A stretch of DNA of 64,000 bases from Actinomycetota bacterium (GTDB lineage: Bacteria; Actinomycetota; Thermoleophilia; Gaiellales; Gaiellaceae), in assembly GCA_003161615.1 (NCBI GenBank), contig PMOB01000006.1, positions 1-64,000 on the forward strand, written 5' to 3'. Positions 57,616 through 64,000 of the stretch are shown here, one piece after another. The stretch's first letter is position 1. Every line of letters begins with the position of its first letter. The translations under genes and the position numbers were made by a program. A model generated the notes under the pieces. The model was not told where the DNA came from, did not search any database, and was given only the letters and a program-made list of their open reading frames with translations.

Positions 57616-58518
57616 TCAAGCGCCCGGCGTAGCCGCCGCGACCGCCTGTCGCCGCAGCCGCCGCTCGAGATAGAGGCCCAAGAAGATGAGGAGCCCGCCG
57701 GCGATCTCGAGGGGATGGAGCGACTCGGAAAGCAGCACGAGCGCGAACAGCACGCCGAAGAACGGCTGGAGGTTGTTGACGATCACCGCGCGCGCAGCTC
57801 CGACGCGGTTGACGGCCGTGAACCAGAGGATGTTCGTCAGGAAGAGCGGACCGACGACCGCATAGGCGAAGCCGAGCCACACGAGCGTCCCGAAGTGGAA
57901 CTGCTGGTGCGAGACCTGCGGGATCGAGATGAGCGCGAGCGGCGCCCAGCCGATCGCGAGCACGACTGCGCTGATCCGGTACGGCGAATACCGGCGCATG
58001 AGCGGCGCGATCGCGACCGTGTAGCACGCCCACGTCAGCGCCGTGCCGACGGCGATGACGTTGCCCTTCGTGCTCGTGCTGAAGCCGCCGCCCGCGCCGA
58101 CCGCGACGAGCGCGACGCCGGCGAACGTGACCACCGCGCCGACCCAGAACGCGCGGGTGAGCCGCTCGAGCCGGAAGAGGAGCGAGACGATCGCGACGAA
58201 GACGGGCGTCGTCCCGAAAAGGAGCGAGACGGTCGAGGCCTGCGCGAACTTCAGGCTGTAGACGAAGCAGAGCTGGTTGCAGAAGATCATCGCGGCCGCG
58301 ATCGCGACGTAGCGCCAGTCCTCCCGGGCGATCCGGAAGGAGCCCTCGCGCCGGTACGTGAAGATCCAGAAGAGCGAGATCGCGGCGAAGTAGCGGATCG
58401 TCCCGTAGGCGAGCGGCAGCCAGCCGTGCTCGAACATGTACTTCGTGACGGTGACGTTCAGCGCCCACAGGAGCACCGCCCCCAACAACATCGCGTACTC
58501 GGGAGAGGGCCTGCGCAC
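57616..58518 (-). CDS. EamA/DMT-family transporter
   Basis: 300 residues with ten predicted helices in two EamA repeats. The first repeat is LLGAVLLWALNVTVTKYMFEHGWLPLAYGTIRYFAAISLFW, and the second starts GNVIAVGTALTWACYTVAIAPLMRRYSPYR. Such transporters export amino acids, nucleosides or other metabolites; the substrate is unknown. TAGCGT lies 7 nt before GTG 58518, and the mirror promoter of the gene at 58553 faces it. Confidence 0.92.
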   Translation of the reverse strand: MRRPSPEYAMLLGAVLLWALNVTVTKYMFEHGWLPLAYGTIRYFAAISLFWIFTYRREGSFRIAREDWRYVAIAAAMIFCNQLCFVYSLKFAQASTVSLLFGTTPVFVAIVSLLFRLERLTRAFWVGAVVTFAGVALVAVGAGGGFSTSTKGNVIAVGTALTWACYTVAIAPLMRRYSPYRISAVVLAIGWAPLALISIPQVSHQQFHFGTLVWLGFAYAVVGPLFLTNILWFTAVNRVGAARAVIVNNLQPFFGVLFALVLLSESLHPLEIAGGLLIFLGLYLERRLRRQAVAAATPGA

Positions 58519-58552
58519 TATCTCGACGCTACATTCCTCTAGGGTTTCTGCG

Positions 58553-58828
58553 ATGCCAGAGCCGACTTTCGCCGACGTCGACGCCCTCGTCGGGCCTGCG
58601 ACACCGCACTTCGCATACCAGCTGCGGGCGCGCGTCCGCGAGCTCGTCCGCGACCTGCCGGACGACCATCCGGTGCGCGTCTACGCGGAGGAAAAGGTCG
58701 CGCTGCTCGACCGGCTCGGCTACGCCTCCTCGAAGGCGGTCGACAGCCACCGGGAGCCGCGGACGCGTCCCGGCTGGGGCGAGCTCCCGAGCTCGGCGCC
58801 CGCCGACGAGCCGCTGCCACGGGCATGA
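58553..58828 (+). CDS. small hypothetical protein co-transcribed with fabL
   Basis: 91 residues: PEPTFADVDALVGPATPHFAYQLRARVRELVRDLPDDHPVRVYAEEKVALLDRLGYASSKAVDSHRE, mostly helical, acidic-basic mix, with no membrane segment and no family I recognise. TAGGGT lies 7 nt before the ATG, so the message is likely leaderless. Its stop overlaps the fabL-like ATG (ATGA), indicating coupled translation, so it may assist or regulate that enzyme. The ORF-track N-terminal extension is antisense to EamA. Confidence 0.75.
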   Translation: MPEPTFADVDALVGPATPHFAYQLRARVRELVRDLPDDHPVRVYAEEKVALLDRLGYASSKAVDSHREPRTRPGWGELPSSAPADEPLPRA

Positions 58829-59559
58829 GCCTCGACGGCGCCTCGGTGCTGGTCACCGGGGGAACGCGCGGGATCGGCAGGGCGATCGCCCTTCGCCTCG
58901 TCGCCGACGGCGCGAGCCGCGTGACGCTCGGCTACATGCGCAACGACACCGCGGCCGAAGAGGCGGCGGGGCTGATCCGCGACGCCGGCGCCGAGCCCGT
59001 CCTCGTGCGCGGCAACGTCGCCGAGGCGAAGACGGTGGCGAAGCTCGCCGCCACCGGGCCGTTCCGCATCGTCGTCCACAACGCGGCGACGGGCGTGATC
59101 CGGTCCGCACTCGAGACCGAGGACAAGCACTGGGACTGGACGCTCGCCGCGAACGCTCGCGCGCTCCTCTCCCTCGCCCGCGCCACCGCGCCACAGATGC
59201 ACGAGGGCGGCGCGATCGTCGCGATCTCGAGCCTCGGCTCGCAGCGCGTTCTCCCGAACTACGTCCTGATCGGCGTCTCGAAAGCGGCGCTCGAGACGGC
59301 CGTCCGCTACCTCGGCGTCGAGCTCGCACCACGCGGGATCCGCGTCAACTGCGTCTCCGGCGGCGTCGTCGACACCGAGGCGCTCGACTGGTTCCCGAAC
59401 AAGGAGCAGATGCTCGCCTCCGTCAAGCGGACGCCCGCAGGCCGGCTCGTCGAGCCAAAGGACATGGCCGCGGCGGTCTCCTTCCTCTGCTCGGACGACG
59501 CCGCGATGATCTGCGGCCAGACGCTCGTCGTCGACGGCGGCTACTCGCTGCCCGCGTAG
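58825..59559 (+). CDS. fabL: FabL-like enoyl-[acyl-carrier-protein] reductase III
   Basis: 244 residues of the SDR superfamily. TGGTRGIGRAIALRL is the cofactor site and NNAG is replaced by VHNAATGVIRS. ETEDKHWDWTLAANARALL, SSLGSQRVLPNYVLIGVSKAALE with the Tyr-x6-Lys spacing, VSGGVVDTEALDWFPN, TPAGRLVEPKDMA and MICGQTLVVDGGYSL all match Bacillus FabL as I remember it, more closely than FabG. It would reduce enoyl-ACP with NADPH; FabL enzymes are triclosan-tolerant. A FabI is encoded at 16.7 kb. Confidence 0.85.
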   Translation: MSLDGASVLVTGGTRGIGRAIALRLVADGASRVTLGYMRNDTAAEEAAGLIRDAGAEPVLVRGNVAEAKTVAKLAATGPFRIVVHNAATGVIRSALETEDKHWDWTLAANARALLSLARATAPQMHEGGAIVAISSLGSQRVLPNYVLIGVSKAALETAVRYLGVELAPRGIRVNCVSGGVVDTEALDWFPNKEQMLASVKRTPAGRLVEPKDMAAAVSFLCSDDAAMICGQTLVVDGGYSLPA

Positions 59560-59563
59560 CGCG

Positions 59564-60205
59564 ATGGAGCCGACCGAGGAGAACCTCCGCGCGTTCGACG
59601 CCAGGCACCGCGCGCATCACGAGCCGGACGTGCTGCCTGAGCTCGTGGCGAGGACGCTAGGCGAGCTCGGAAAGAAGAAGGTGTTGCACCTGCTCTGCTC
59701 GACGGGCGAGGCGACGGCCGCGCTCGCGGAGCTCGGGGCGGTCGTCACCGGGGTCGATCCGCGCGCCGGGGCGCTCGAGGCGGCGCGGGAGCGGTGGCCG
59801 AAGATCCTCTGGGTGGACGGCGACCCGCAGGAGCTGCCGCGACAACTGCGGCGCGCGCGTTTCGACCTCGTCTACTCCGGCGAAGGCGTCCTCGACCGGC
59901 TGCACGATCTCGAGACATGGGCCGGCGGAATCGCGGCGGCGCTCAAGGCCGGCGGGGAGTTGCTCGTCTTCGACGACCACCCGGTGGCGGACTGCGTCGA
60001 CGGGCTGCTCCGCTGGCGGAGCGACTACTTCCGTGATCCCGCCGAGCCCGACCGGCTGTGGCGGATGGGGCAGATCGTGAGCGCGCTCGCGCGGGCGGGG
60101 CTGCACGTCGTCGCGCTCGAGGAGTACCCGGGCGGAACGTCCCGCCGCCGCCACGACCGGCGAATCCCGGCGACGTTCCTACTCTACGCGCGCAAAGCCG
60201 CCTAG
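59564..60205 (+). CDS. class I SAM-dependent methyltransferase
   Basis: 213 residues. VLHLLCSTGEATAALAELGAVVTGVDPRAGALEAARER is the SAM-binding glycine-poor variant of motif I plus the acidic loop, and FDLVYSGEGVLDRLHD and LKAGGELLVFDDHPV follow. The acceptor is unknown. It lies 4 bp after fabL and shares the CTAG interlocked stop with proline dehydrogenase. Confidence 0.88.
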   Translation: MEPTEENLRAFDARHRAHHEPDVLPELVARTLGELGKKKVLHLLCSTGEATAALAELGAVVTGVDPRAGALEAARERWPKILWVDGDPQELPRQLRRARFDLVYSGEGVLDRLHDLETWAGGIAAALKAGGELLVFDDHPVADCVDGLLRWRSDYFRDPAEPDRLWRMGQIVSALARAGLHVVALEEYPGGTSRRRHDRRIPATFLLYARKAA

Positions 60206-61119
60206 CGGCCGAGCCGCAAGATGCGCCCCACCGTCGCACGGGCAATCATCCCCGCCATCGCGGGGTTCTCCTGGAGCCGCCGCACCGAGTACGCGTACCA
60301 CTGCTCGCCGTAAGGGACGTAGACGCGAAGCCGGTGACCCGCGGCGACGAGCTCGTCGCGCCGCTCCTCCCGCACACCGAGCAGCATCTGCAGCTCGTAC
60401 TCGAGCGGCCCGAGCCCCCGCTGGGAGATCCGCCCGAGCGACTCGCCGATCAGCCACTCGTCGTGGGTTGCCACGCCGACATAGCAACTTGCGTCGAAGA
60501 GCGCGTCGAGACAGCGGAGGTAGCTCGCGCGCACCGCCTCGAACTCCGTGAACGCGATCGCGCCTCGCTCGAGATAGATCCCCTTGCAGAGCCGGACGCT
60601 CGGCCGAAGTTCGGCGAGCGCGGCGATGTCATCGAGCGTCCGCCGCAGTCGCGCCTGGAGGACGACGCCGATGTTGTCGTGCCCCTCCTCGCGCAACTCG
60701 CGATAGAGGCGCAGCGTGTCGTCGGTCGTCGACGAGTCCTCCATGTCGATGCGCACGGAGTTGCCGTAGCCGGCCGCGGTGCGCACGACGTCGAGGAGGT
60801 TCTCGCGGCAAAGCTCGTACGAAAGCCCGAGCCCGAGCGCTGTGAGCTTGACGCTGACATTCGAGTCGAGTGCCGCCTCGTCGATCGCGGCGAAGACGTC
60901 GCGGTACGCCTGCGCGATGGCGCGCGTCTCCTCCTCGCGCGTGATCTCCTCGCCGAGGACGTCGACCGTCGCCATCTTCCCGCCGGTGTTGAGATCGCGG
61001 ACGACCGCGACCGCGTCGGCGAGCGTCTCGCCCGCGATGTACCGGGCCGAGAAGAGCTGCACCACGGGCTTCGGCACCGCCGGCAAGAGGCGGACGATGG
61101 CGGAGTCGAGGAGCGACAC
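60202..61119 (-). CDS. proline dehydrogenase
   Basis: 305 residues, the stand-alone PRODH barrel. VSVKLTALGL, VRIDMEDSSTTDDTL, VGVVLQARLRRT, VRLCKGIYLE and the C-terminal VYVPYGEQWYAYSVRRLQENP (substrate-binding YxxRRLxE) are all family motifs. It oxidises proline to P5C with FAD; no P5C dehydrogenase is in the window. TAGAAT lies 10 nt before GTG 61119, and the ORF-track extension is antisense to the 61.2-kb gene. Confidence 0.94.
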   Translation of the reverse strand: MSLLDSAIVRLLPAVPKPVVQLFSARYIAGETLADAVAVVRDLNTGGKMATVDVLGEEITREEETRAIAQAYRDVFAAIDEAALDSNVSVKLTALGLGLSYELCRENLLDVVRTAAGYGNSVRIDMEDSSTTDDTLRLYRELREEGHDNIGVVLQARLRRTLDDIAALAELRPSVRLCKGIYLERGAIAFTEFEAVRASYLRCLDALFDASCYVGVATHDEWLIGESLGRISQRGLGPLEYELQMLLGVREERRDELVAAGHRLRVYVPYGEQWYAYSVRRLQENPAMAGMIARATVGRILRLGR

Positions 61120-61170
61120 GGGCGGCGCGATTCTACGCGGGCGGTGTAATTTCCCGGCGACAACGCTGCG

Positions 61171-61193
61171 GCACTCCACCCTGGAAGGAGTGC
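61171..61193 (+). promoter_or_regulatory. leader hairpin covering the ribosome binding site
   Basis: GCACTCC-ACCCTGGAA-GGAGTGC is a perfect 7-bp hairpin 2 nt before the ATG of the 61.2-kb gene. Its 3' arm contains the only Shine-Dalgarno (GGAAGGAG), so the folded leader would hide it. TAATTT about 25 bp upstream is a plausible -10 for a short leader. Confidence 0.5.
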
Positions 61194-61195
61194 AA

Positions 61196-61819
61196 ATGGC
61201 AACGTCTCTTCTCCTCTGGCTCGCGACGCTCGGCTTCCTGTTCGGGATTGCCCTCGTCACCGGCCGCGTCGTCACCGGCGACTGGCGCGGCATCCTCGTC
61301 GACACGCGGAACAAGCTCAGCATCGCGCGACTCCAGCTCCTGCTCTGGACGGCCTTCATCCTGTCCGCCTACCTCGCCGTTGCTCTGGCGAACGTCGCCG
61401 CGGGCGCGGCGAATCCGCTCGGGATTTCCGTGCCGGAGGGCTTGTGGGCGGCGATGGGAGTGAGCACGGCGTCGCTCGCAGCGGCGCCCTATGTCCTCAA
61501 CCGGCAGCCCGGCAAGCTCGCGACGAACGCCTCACCGGAGACGGCGAGCTGGCGGGATCTCGTCAGCGACGAGGTCGACGGCTTCGACCACCTCGTGGAT
61601 CTCGGAAAGCTCCAGATGGTGCTCGTCACGGGCGTGCTTCTCGTCGCCTATGCGGTCGCGCTCGCCGACCGGCTCAGAGCGGGGCCGGCAGTCGTCCACT
61701 CGCTTCCTGCCGTGAACGACGCGTTCGTGATCCTGCTCGGGATCAGCCACGCGGGCTATCTCGCGAAGAAGCGCGCGCCGCGCTCGGGTGCGACGAGAAC
61801 CGCTAGCTCTCGCGCATGA
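61196..61819 (+). CDS. membrane protein with LSxxRLQ-LWT motif
   Basis: 207 residues with about four helices: SLLLWLATLGFLFGIALVTG, RLQLLLWTAFILSAYLAVALANVAAG, a middle pair, and VLVTGVLLVAYAVALADRL. The stretch TRNKLSIARLQLLLWTAFILSAYLAVAL belongs to a group of small bacterial membrane proteins of unknown role that I know only by sequence. A strong ribosome site is buried in a hairpin. The last 17 bp overlap the convergent 98-residue gene. Confidence 0.8.
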   Translation: MATSLLLWLATLGFLFGIALVTGRVVTGDWRGILVDTRNKLSIARLQLLLWTAFILSAYLAVALANVAAGAANPLGISVPEGLWAAMGVSTASLAAAPYVLNRQPGKLATNASPETASWRDLVSDEVDGFDHLVDLGKLQMVLVTGVLLVAYAVALADRLRAGPAVVHSLPAVNDAFVILLGISHAGYLAKKRAPRSGATRTASSRA

Positions 61820-62099
61820 ACCCCTGGCGCGCGGCGCTGACGAGCGCCACCGCCTCGGGGAAGAGAACGCGCATCGCGTCGCGCAGGGCGATCGTCTGCT
61901 CGTCGACGCCGCCCGTCGGCTGCATCTGCTGCAGCGCTGCCGAGGTCAGTTCGACGGCGGTGTTGAGCGTGAGGGTCGCGAACTGCTCGCGCTGCGCCTC
62001 GTGGACGCTCTCCGCCTGCTGCTCTGCGAACTCCCGCAGCCCGCGCATGATCTCCTCGGGGTCGCCCCCGAACGGCAAGCCGAATCCTCCACCTTCCAT
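61803..62099 (-). CDS. small helical hypothetical protein (98 aa)
   Basis: 98 residues. A glycine-rich start (EGGGFGLPFGGDP) leads into helices EEIMRGLREFAEQQAESVHEAQREQFATLTLNTAVELTSAALQQM and a final IALRDAMRVLFPEAVALVSAARQG, likely a coiled-coil pair. No family recognised. TACCCT lies 6 nt before the ATG, 22 bp after the 182-residue gene; the two may be co-expressed. Confidence 0.7.
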   Translation of the reverse strand: MEGGGFGLPFGGDPEEIMRGLREFAEQQAESVHEAQREQFATLTLNTAVELTSAALQQMQPTGGVDEQTIALRDAMRVLFPEAVALVSAARQGFMRES

Positions 62100-62121
62100 G
62101 CGGCCAGGGTAGCGGCGCGGC

Positions 62122-62670
62122 TCAGCTCAGCGGCAGCTTGTATGAGCGCTCGACATCGGCCGTGAGCTCCTCGACGGCTCCGATCGCCGACTGCATGGCG
62201 GCCGCGAAGGGAGAACCAACGCTCGCGCCAAGCGCCCCCTCCAGGCGGCGTGAGGCGCTGCCGATCGCGTCGAGATAGGCCCCGCTCGCGACGCACGGTA
62301 CCGGCTGGAGCGTCTCGGCGAGCGCCGCCGCGGCCGTCTCCGCCTCCTCGATCCCTTCCGGCGCCTCGGTCTCGCGCAACTTGGCGAGCCGCGCGCGGAG
62401 CTCGGCAAGATCGCCGCCGCCCGCCGACTCCTCCGCCACCTCGCACAGCGCGGTGAGCGAAACCGCCTCCCGCACGAGCCGAACATCGTTTATCGGCTGC
62501 GCGTCGCCATCGAGCCCGAGCCAGGAGTGGCCGTCCGCCGAGGCGAACGCGCAGAGGTAGACGCGGCGGCCAAGGGTCTCCGCGACGAGCACGCCCGCGA
62601 GCTCCTCCCCGTCCGCCGCGAAGGCGGCAGCTGCGGCCGCGATCCGCGCGACGTCGTCCGCCACAGCCAT
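62122..62670 (-). CDS. hypothetical protein (182 aa), helix-rich
   Basis: 182 residues. The N-terminal half ADDVARIAAAAAAFAADGEELAGVLVAETLGRRVYLCAFASADGHSWLGLDGDAQPI has alpha/beta character. The C-terminal half is helical and alanine-rich (AAAALAETLQPVPCVASGAYLDAIGSASRRLEGALGAS). No family is recognised, though similar proteins with this opening seem common in Thermoleophilia (memory, unverified). Divergent from the menG-like gene, with start codons 17 bp apart. Confidence 0.75.
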   Translation of the reverse strand: MAVADDVARIAAAAAAFAADGEELAGVLVAETLGRRVYLCAFASADGHSWLGLDGDAQPINDVRLVREAVSLTALCEVAEESAGGGDLAELRARLAKLRETEAPEGIEEAETAAAALAETLQPVPCVASGAYLDAIGSASRRLEGALGASVGSPFAAAMQSAIGAVEELTADVERSYKLPLS

Positions 62671-62687
62671 GCAGGGAGAATAGGCGC

Positions 62688-63401
62688 GTGGAGTCGACCG
62701 CCCGGACGCGTCACGCCCGCGAGCTGTTCGCGCCGCTCGGCGGGACGTATGACCGCTATGCGCGTTTGCTCTCGCTCGGCCAGGACCCGCGCTGGCGCGC
62801 TTTCCTCGTCACGCGGATCCCGCCGGATGCGCGGCGCGTCCTCGACGTGGCGAGCGGGACGGCGGCGGTCGCGATCGAGCTGGCGCGCGCGGAGCCGGAG
62901 CGCACCATCGTCGGCGTCGACCAAAGCGCAGAGATGCTCGCGGCCGGCCGCGCCCGCGTCGGGGCTGCGGGACTCGCCGACCGGATCGAGCTGGGCGAAG
63001 GACACGCCGAGTCGCTTCCGTTCGCGGACGGCGAGTTCGACGCCCTTACGTTCACGTATCTCCTGCGGTACGTCGACGACGTCCCCGCGACGCTGCGGGA
63101 GCTTGCGCGCGTCGTGCGGCCGGGCGGTGTGATCGCGATGCAGGAGTTCGGCCTGCCGCGCGGCGTCTGGCGGCCGTTGTGGGAGCTGTACGTCCGCGTC
63201 GGCCTGCCGGCGGCGGGCGCGGTGATCGCGCCGGGCTGGCACGAGGTAGGGAGCTTCCTCGGGCCGAGCATCCGCGACTTCTGGACGCGCCGGCCGGAGC
63301 CGGCGCTGCTCGAGGCGTGGCGGGAAGCCGGGATCGAGAGCGTCCAGGCCCTCCGGCTCAGCGTCGGCGGCGGCATCGTCGTCTGGGGACGGCGCGCGTG
63401 A
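62688..63401 (+). CDS. MenG/UbiE-like quinone methyltransferase
   Basis: 237 residues. FAPLGGTYDRYARLLSLGQDPRWRAFLV is the N-terminal signature of demethylmenaquinone methyltransferases. RVLDVASGTAAVAIELARAEPERTIVGVDQSAEML is SAM motif I, GHAESLPFADGEFDALTFTYLLRYVDD motif II, and ARVVRPGGVIAMQEFG motif III. It probably methylates demethylmenaquinone. GTG 62688; the gap to the divergent gene is only 17 bp. The stop overlaps the next GTG (GTGA), and that gene encodes a membrane protein. Confidence 0.88.
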   Translation: MESTARTRHARELFAPLGGTYDRYARLLSLGQDPRWRAFLVTRIPPDARRVLDVASGTAAVAIELARAEPERTIVGVDQSAEMLAAGRARVGAAGLADRIELGEGHAESLPFADGEFDALTFTYLLRYVDDVPATLRELARVVRPGGVIAMQEFGLPRGVWRPLWELYVRVGLPAAGAVIAPGWHEVGSFLGPSIRDFWTRRPEPALLEAWREAGIESVQALRLSVGGGIVVWGRRA

Positions 63402-64000
63402 ACCTCTCGCGGCCTCGCCCCGCCTTCTACGCGCTCGAGTCCGGCGGCTGGCGCGACTACGTCACCCTCCTCCATCCGCCGTACACGCTCTGGCACCTCT
63501 CCTATGTCGCGGTCGGTGCCGCCCTCGCGCCGCGCATGGACTGGGCGCTGCTCGGCTGGACGACGCTGGCGTTCGCGCTCGCCATGGGGGTCGGCGCGCA
63601 CGCGCTCGACGAATTGAGCGGGAGACCGCTGCAGACGCGAATCCGGACGCGGACGCTCGTCGCACTCGCCGCAGTATCGATCGGCGCCGCTTGCGCGATC
63701 GGCTGCGCGATCGCAGTCTCGCGCGACCTCTGGCTCCTCGCCTTCGTCGCAGTCGGCGGCTTCATCGTCGTCGCGTACAACCTCGAGCTGTTCGGCGGCT
63801 CGCTCCATGGCGGCTTTTGGTTCCCGGCGGCCTGGGGCGCGTTCCCCGTCCTCACCGCGTATTTCGCCGCCGCGCACACGCTGCGCGGCGCCGCGTTCGC
63901 CGCCGCCGCCTACGCGTTCGCCTCGAGCTGGGCACAGCGACAACTTTCGACGCCGGTCCGGCTCGTCCGGCGACGGGTCGTGGCGATCGACGGGGAGATG
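63398..64000 (+). CDS. UbiA-like integral membrane protein, cut by the window end
   Basis: 201 codons are open to the window end, so the ORF track misses it. GTG 63398 overlaps the menG-like stop. At least five helices are present, including YTLWHLSYVAVGAALAP, MDWALLGWTTLAFALAMGVGAHALDE and DLWLLAFVAVGGFIVVAYNLELFG. AHALDELSGRPLQTRI resembles a degenerate UbiA prenyltransferase motif (Asp-rich, RP), which would fit a menaquinone enzyme next to MenG. Only part of the protein is visible, so this assignment is tentative. Confidence 0.55.
   Translation, partial: MNLSRPRPAFYALESGGWRDYVTLLHPPYTLWHLSYVAVGAALAPRMDWALLGWTTLAFALAMGVGAHALDELSGRPLQTRIRTRTLVALAAVSIGAACAIGCAIAVSRDLWLLAFVAVGGFIVVAYNLELFGGSLHGGFWFPAAWGAFPVLTAYFAAAHTLRGAAFAAAAYAFASSWAQRQLSTPVRLVRRRVVAIDGEM

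Overview
The window is very GC-rich, gene-dense bacterial chromosome with short intergenic gaps and frequent GTG or TTG starts. The gene order rplM-rpsI-glmM-glmS, the YbdK-type glutamate-cysteine ligase, the class of hypothetical proteins and the overall codon use point to Actinomycetota. Class Thermoleophilia (Gaiellales/Solirubrobacterales-like) is my best guess, but this is inference and was not tested by a search. I see no prophage, insertion sequence or CRISPR array. The content is housekeeping biosynthesis mixed with small accessory operons.

Layout. 0-7 kb: tRNA-Gly (cut by the window edge), a CtaG-like protein, a YihY/BrkB protein, tRNA-Pro, a metallophosphatase, and a four-GAF/PAS histidine kinase overlapping a single-domain response regulator. 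6.8-7.0 kb: a candidate small RNA with promoter and intrinsic terminator. 7-16.5 kb: ispH, an isoleucyl-tRNA synthetase whose HIGH signature reads GVHH, trxA, a beta-lactamase-fold protein, ybdK, a peroxiredoxin with an in-frame TGA at the peroxidatic position (probable selenoprotein), a DUF2269 membrane protein, and a BNR-repeat protein paired with a MoaD/ThiS-like carrier. 16.7-22 kb: fabI, a large secreted subtilase, an SDR and a MarR regulator. 22-34 kb: the HAD-acpS-nnr-alr cell-envelope/repair operon, arfB, glmS, glmM, rpsI, rplM, a uracil-DNA glycosylase-like gene, guaA and guaB. 34-43 kb: a PfkB kinase, a LysM protein, pyrF, hupB, pyrE, a roadblock protein, a second YihY protein, and the rdgB-rph-murI operon. 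43-47 kb: a secreted alpha/beta hydrolase, DUF72, a glutamine amidotransferase, and an ECF sigma factor with its membrane partner. 47-55.4 kb: a long same-strand run carrying tyrosine/homogentisate catabolism (hppD, hmgA, an FAH-like protein and a GST that could be the isomerase) with a sarcosine-oxidase-like enzyme and a CDF transporter. 55.4-64 kb: a GntR-controlled ABC transporter, an EamA transporter, a FabL-like enoyl-ACP reductase, proline dehydrogenase, and a MenG-like methyltransferase followed by a membrane protein cut by the window end.

Two things stand out. First, the TGA at codon 46 of the peroxiredoxin sits exactly where the catalytic cysteine belongs. It is followed by a SECIS-compatible hairpin and by more than 100 intact in-frame codons, so the gene is split by the ORF track but is probably whole. 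Second, many genes have no Shine-Dalgarno sequence. They carry a TANNNT box 6-10 nt before the start codon, which implies leaderless mRNA. At eight junctions between same-strand genes, the stop codon of the upstream gene (TAG or TAA) forms the first three bases of that box.
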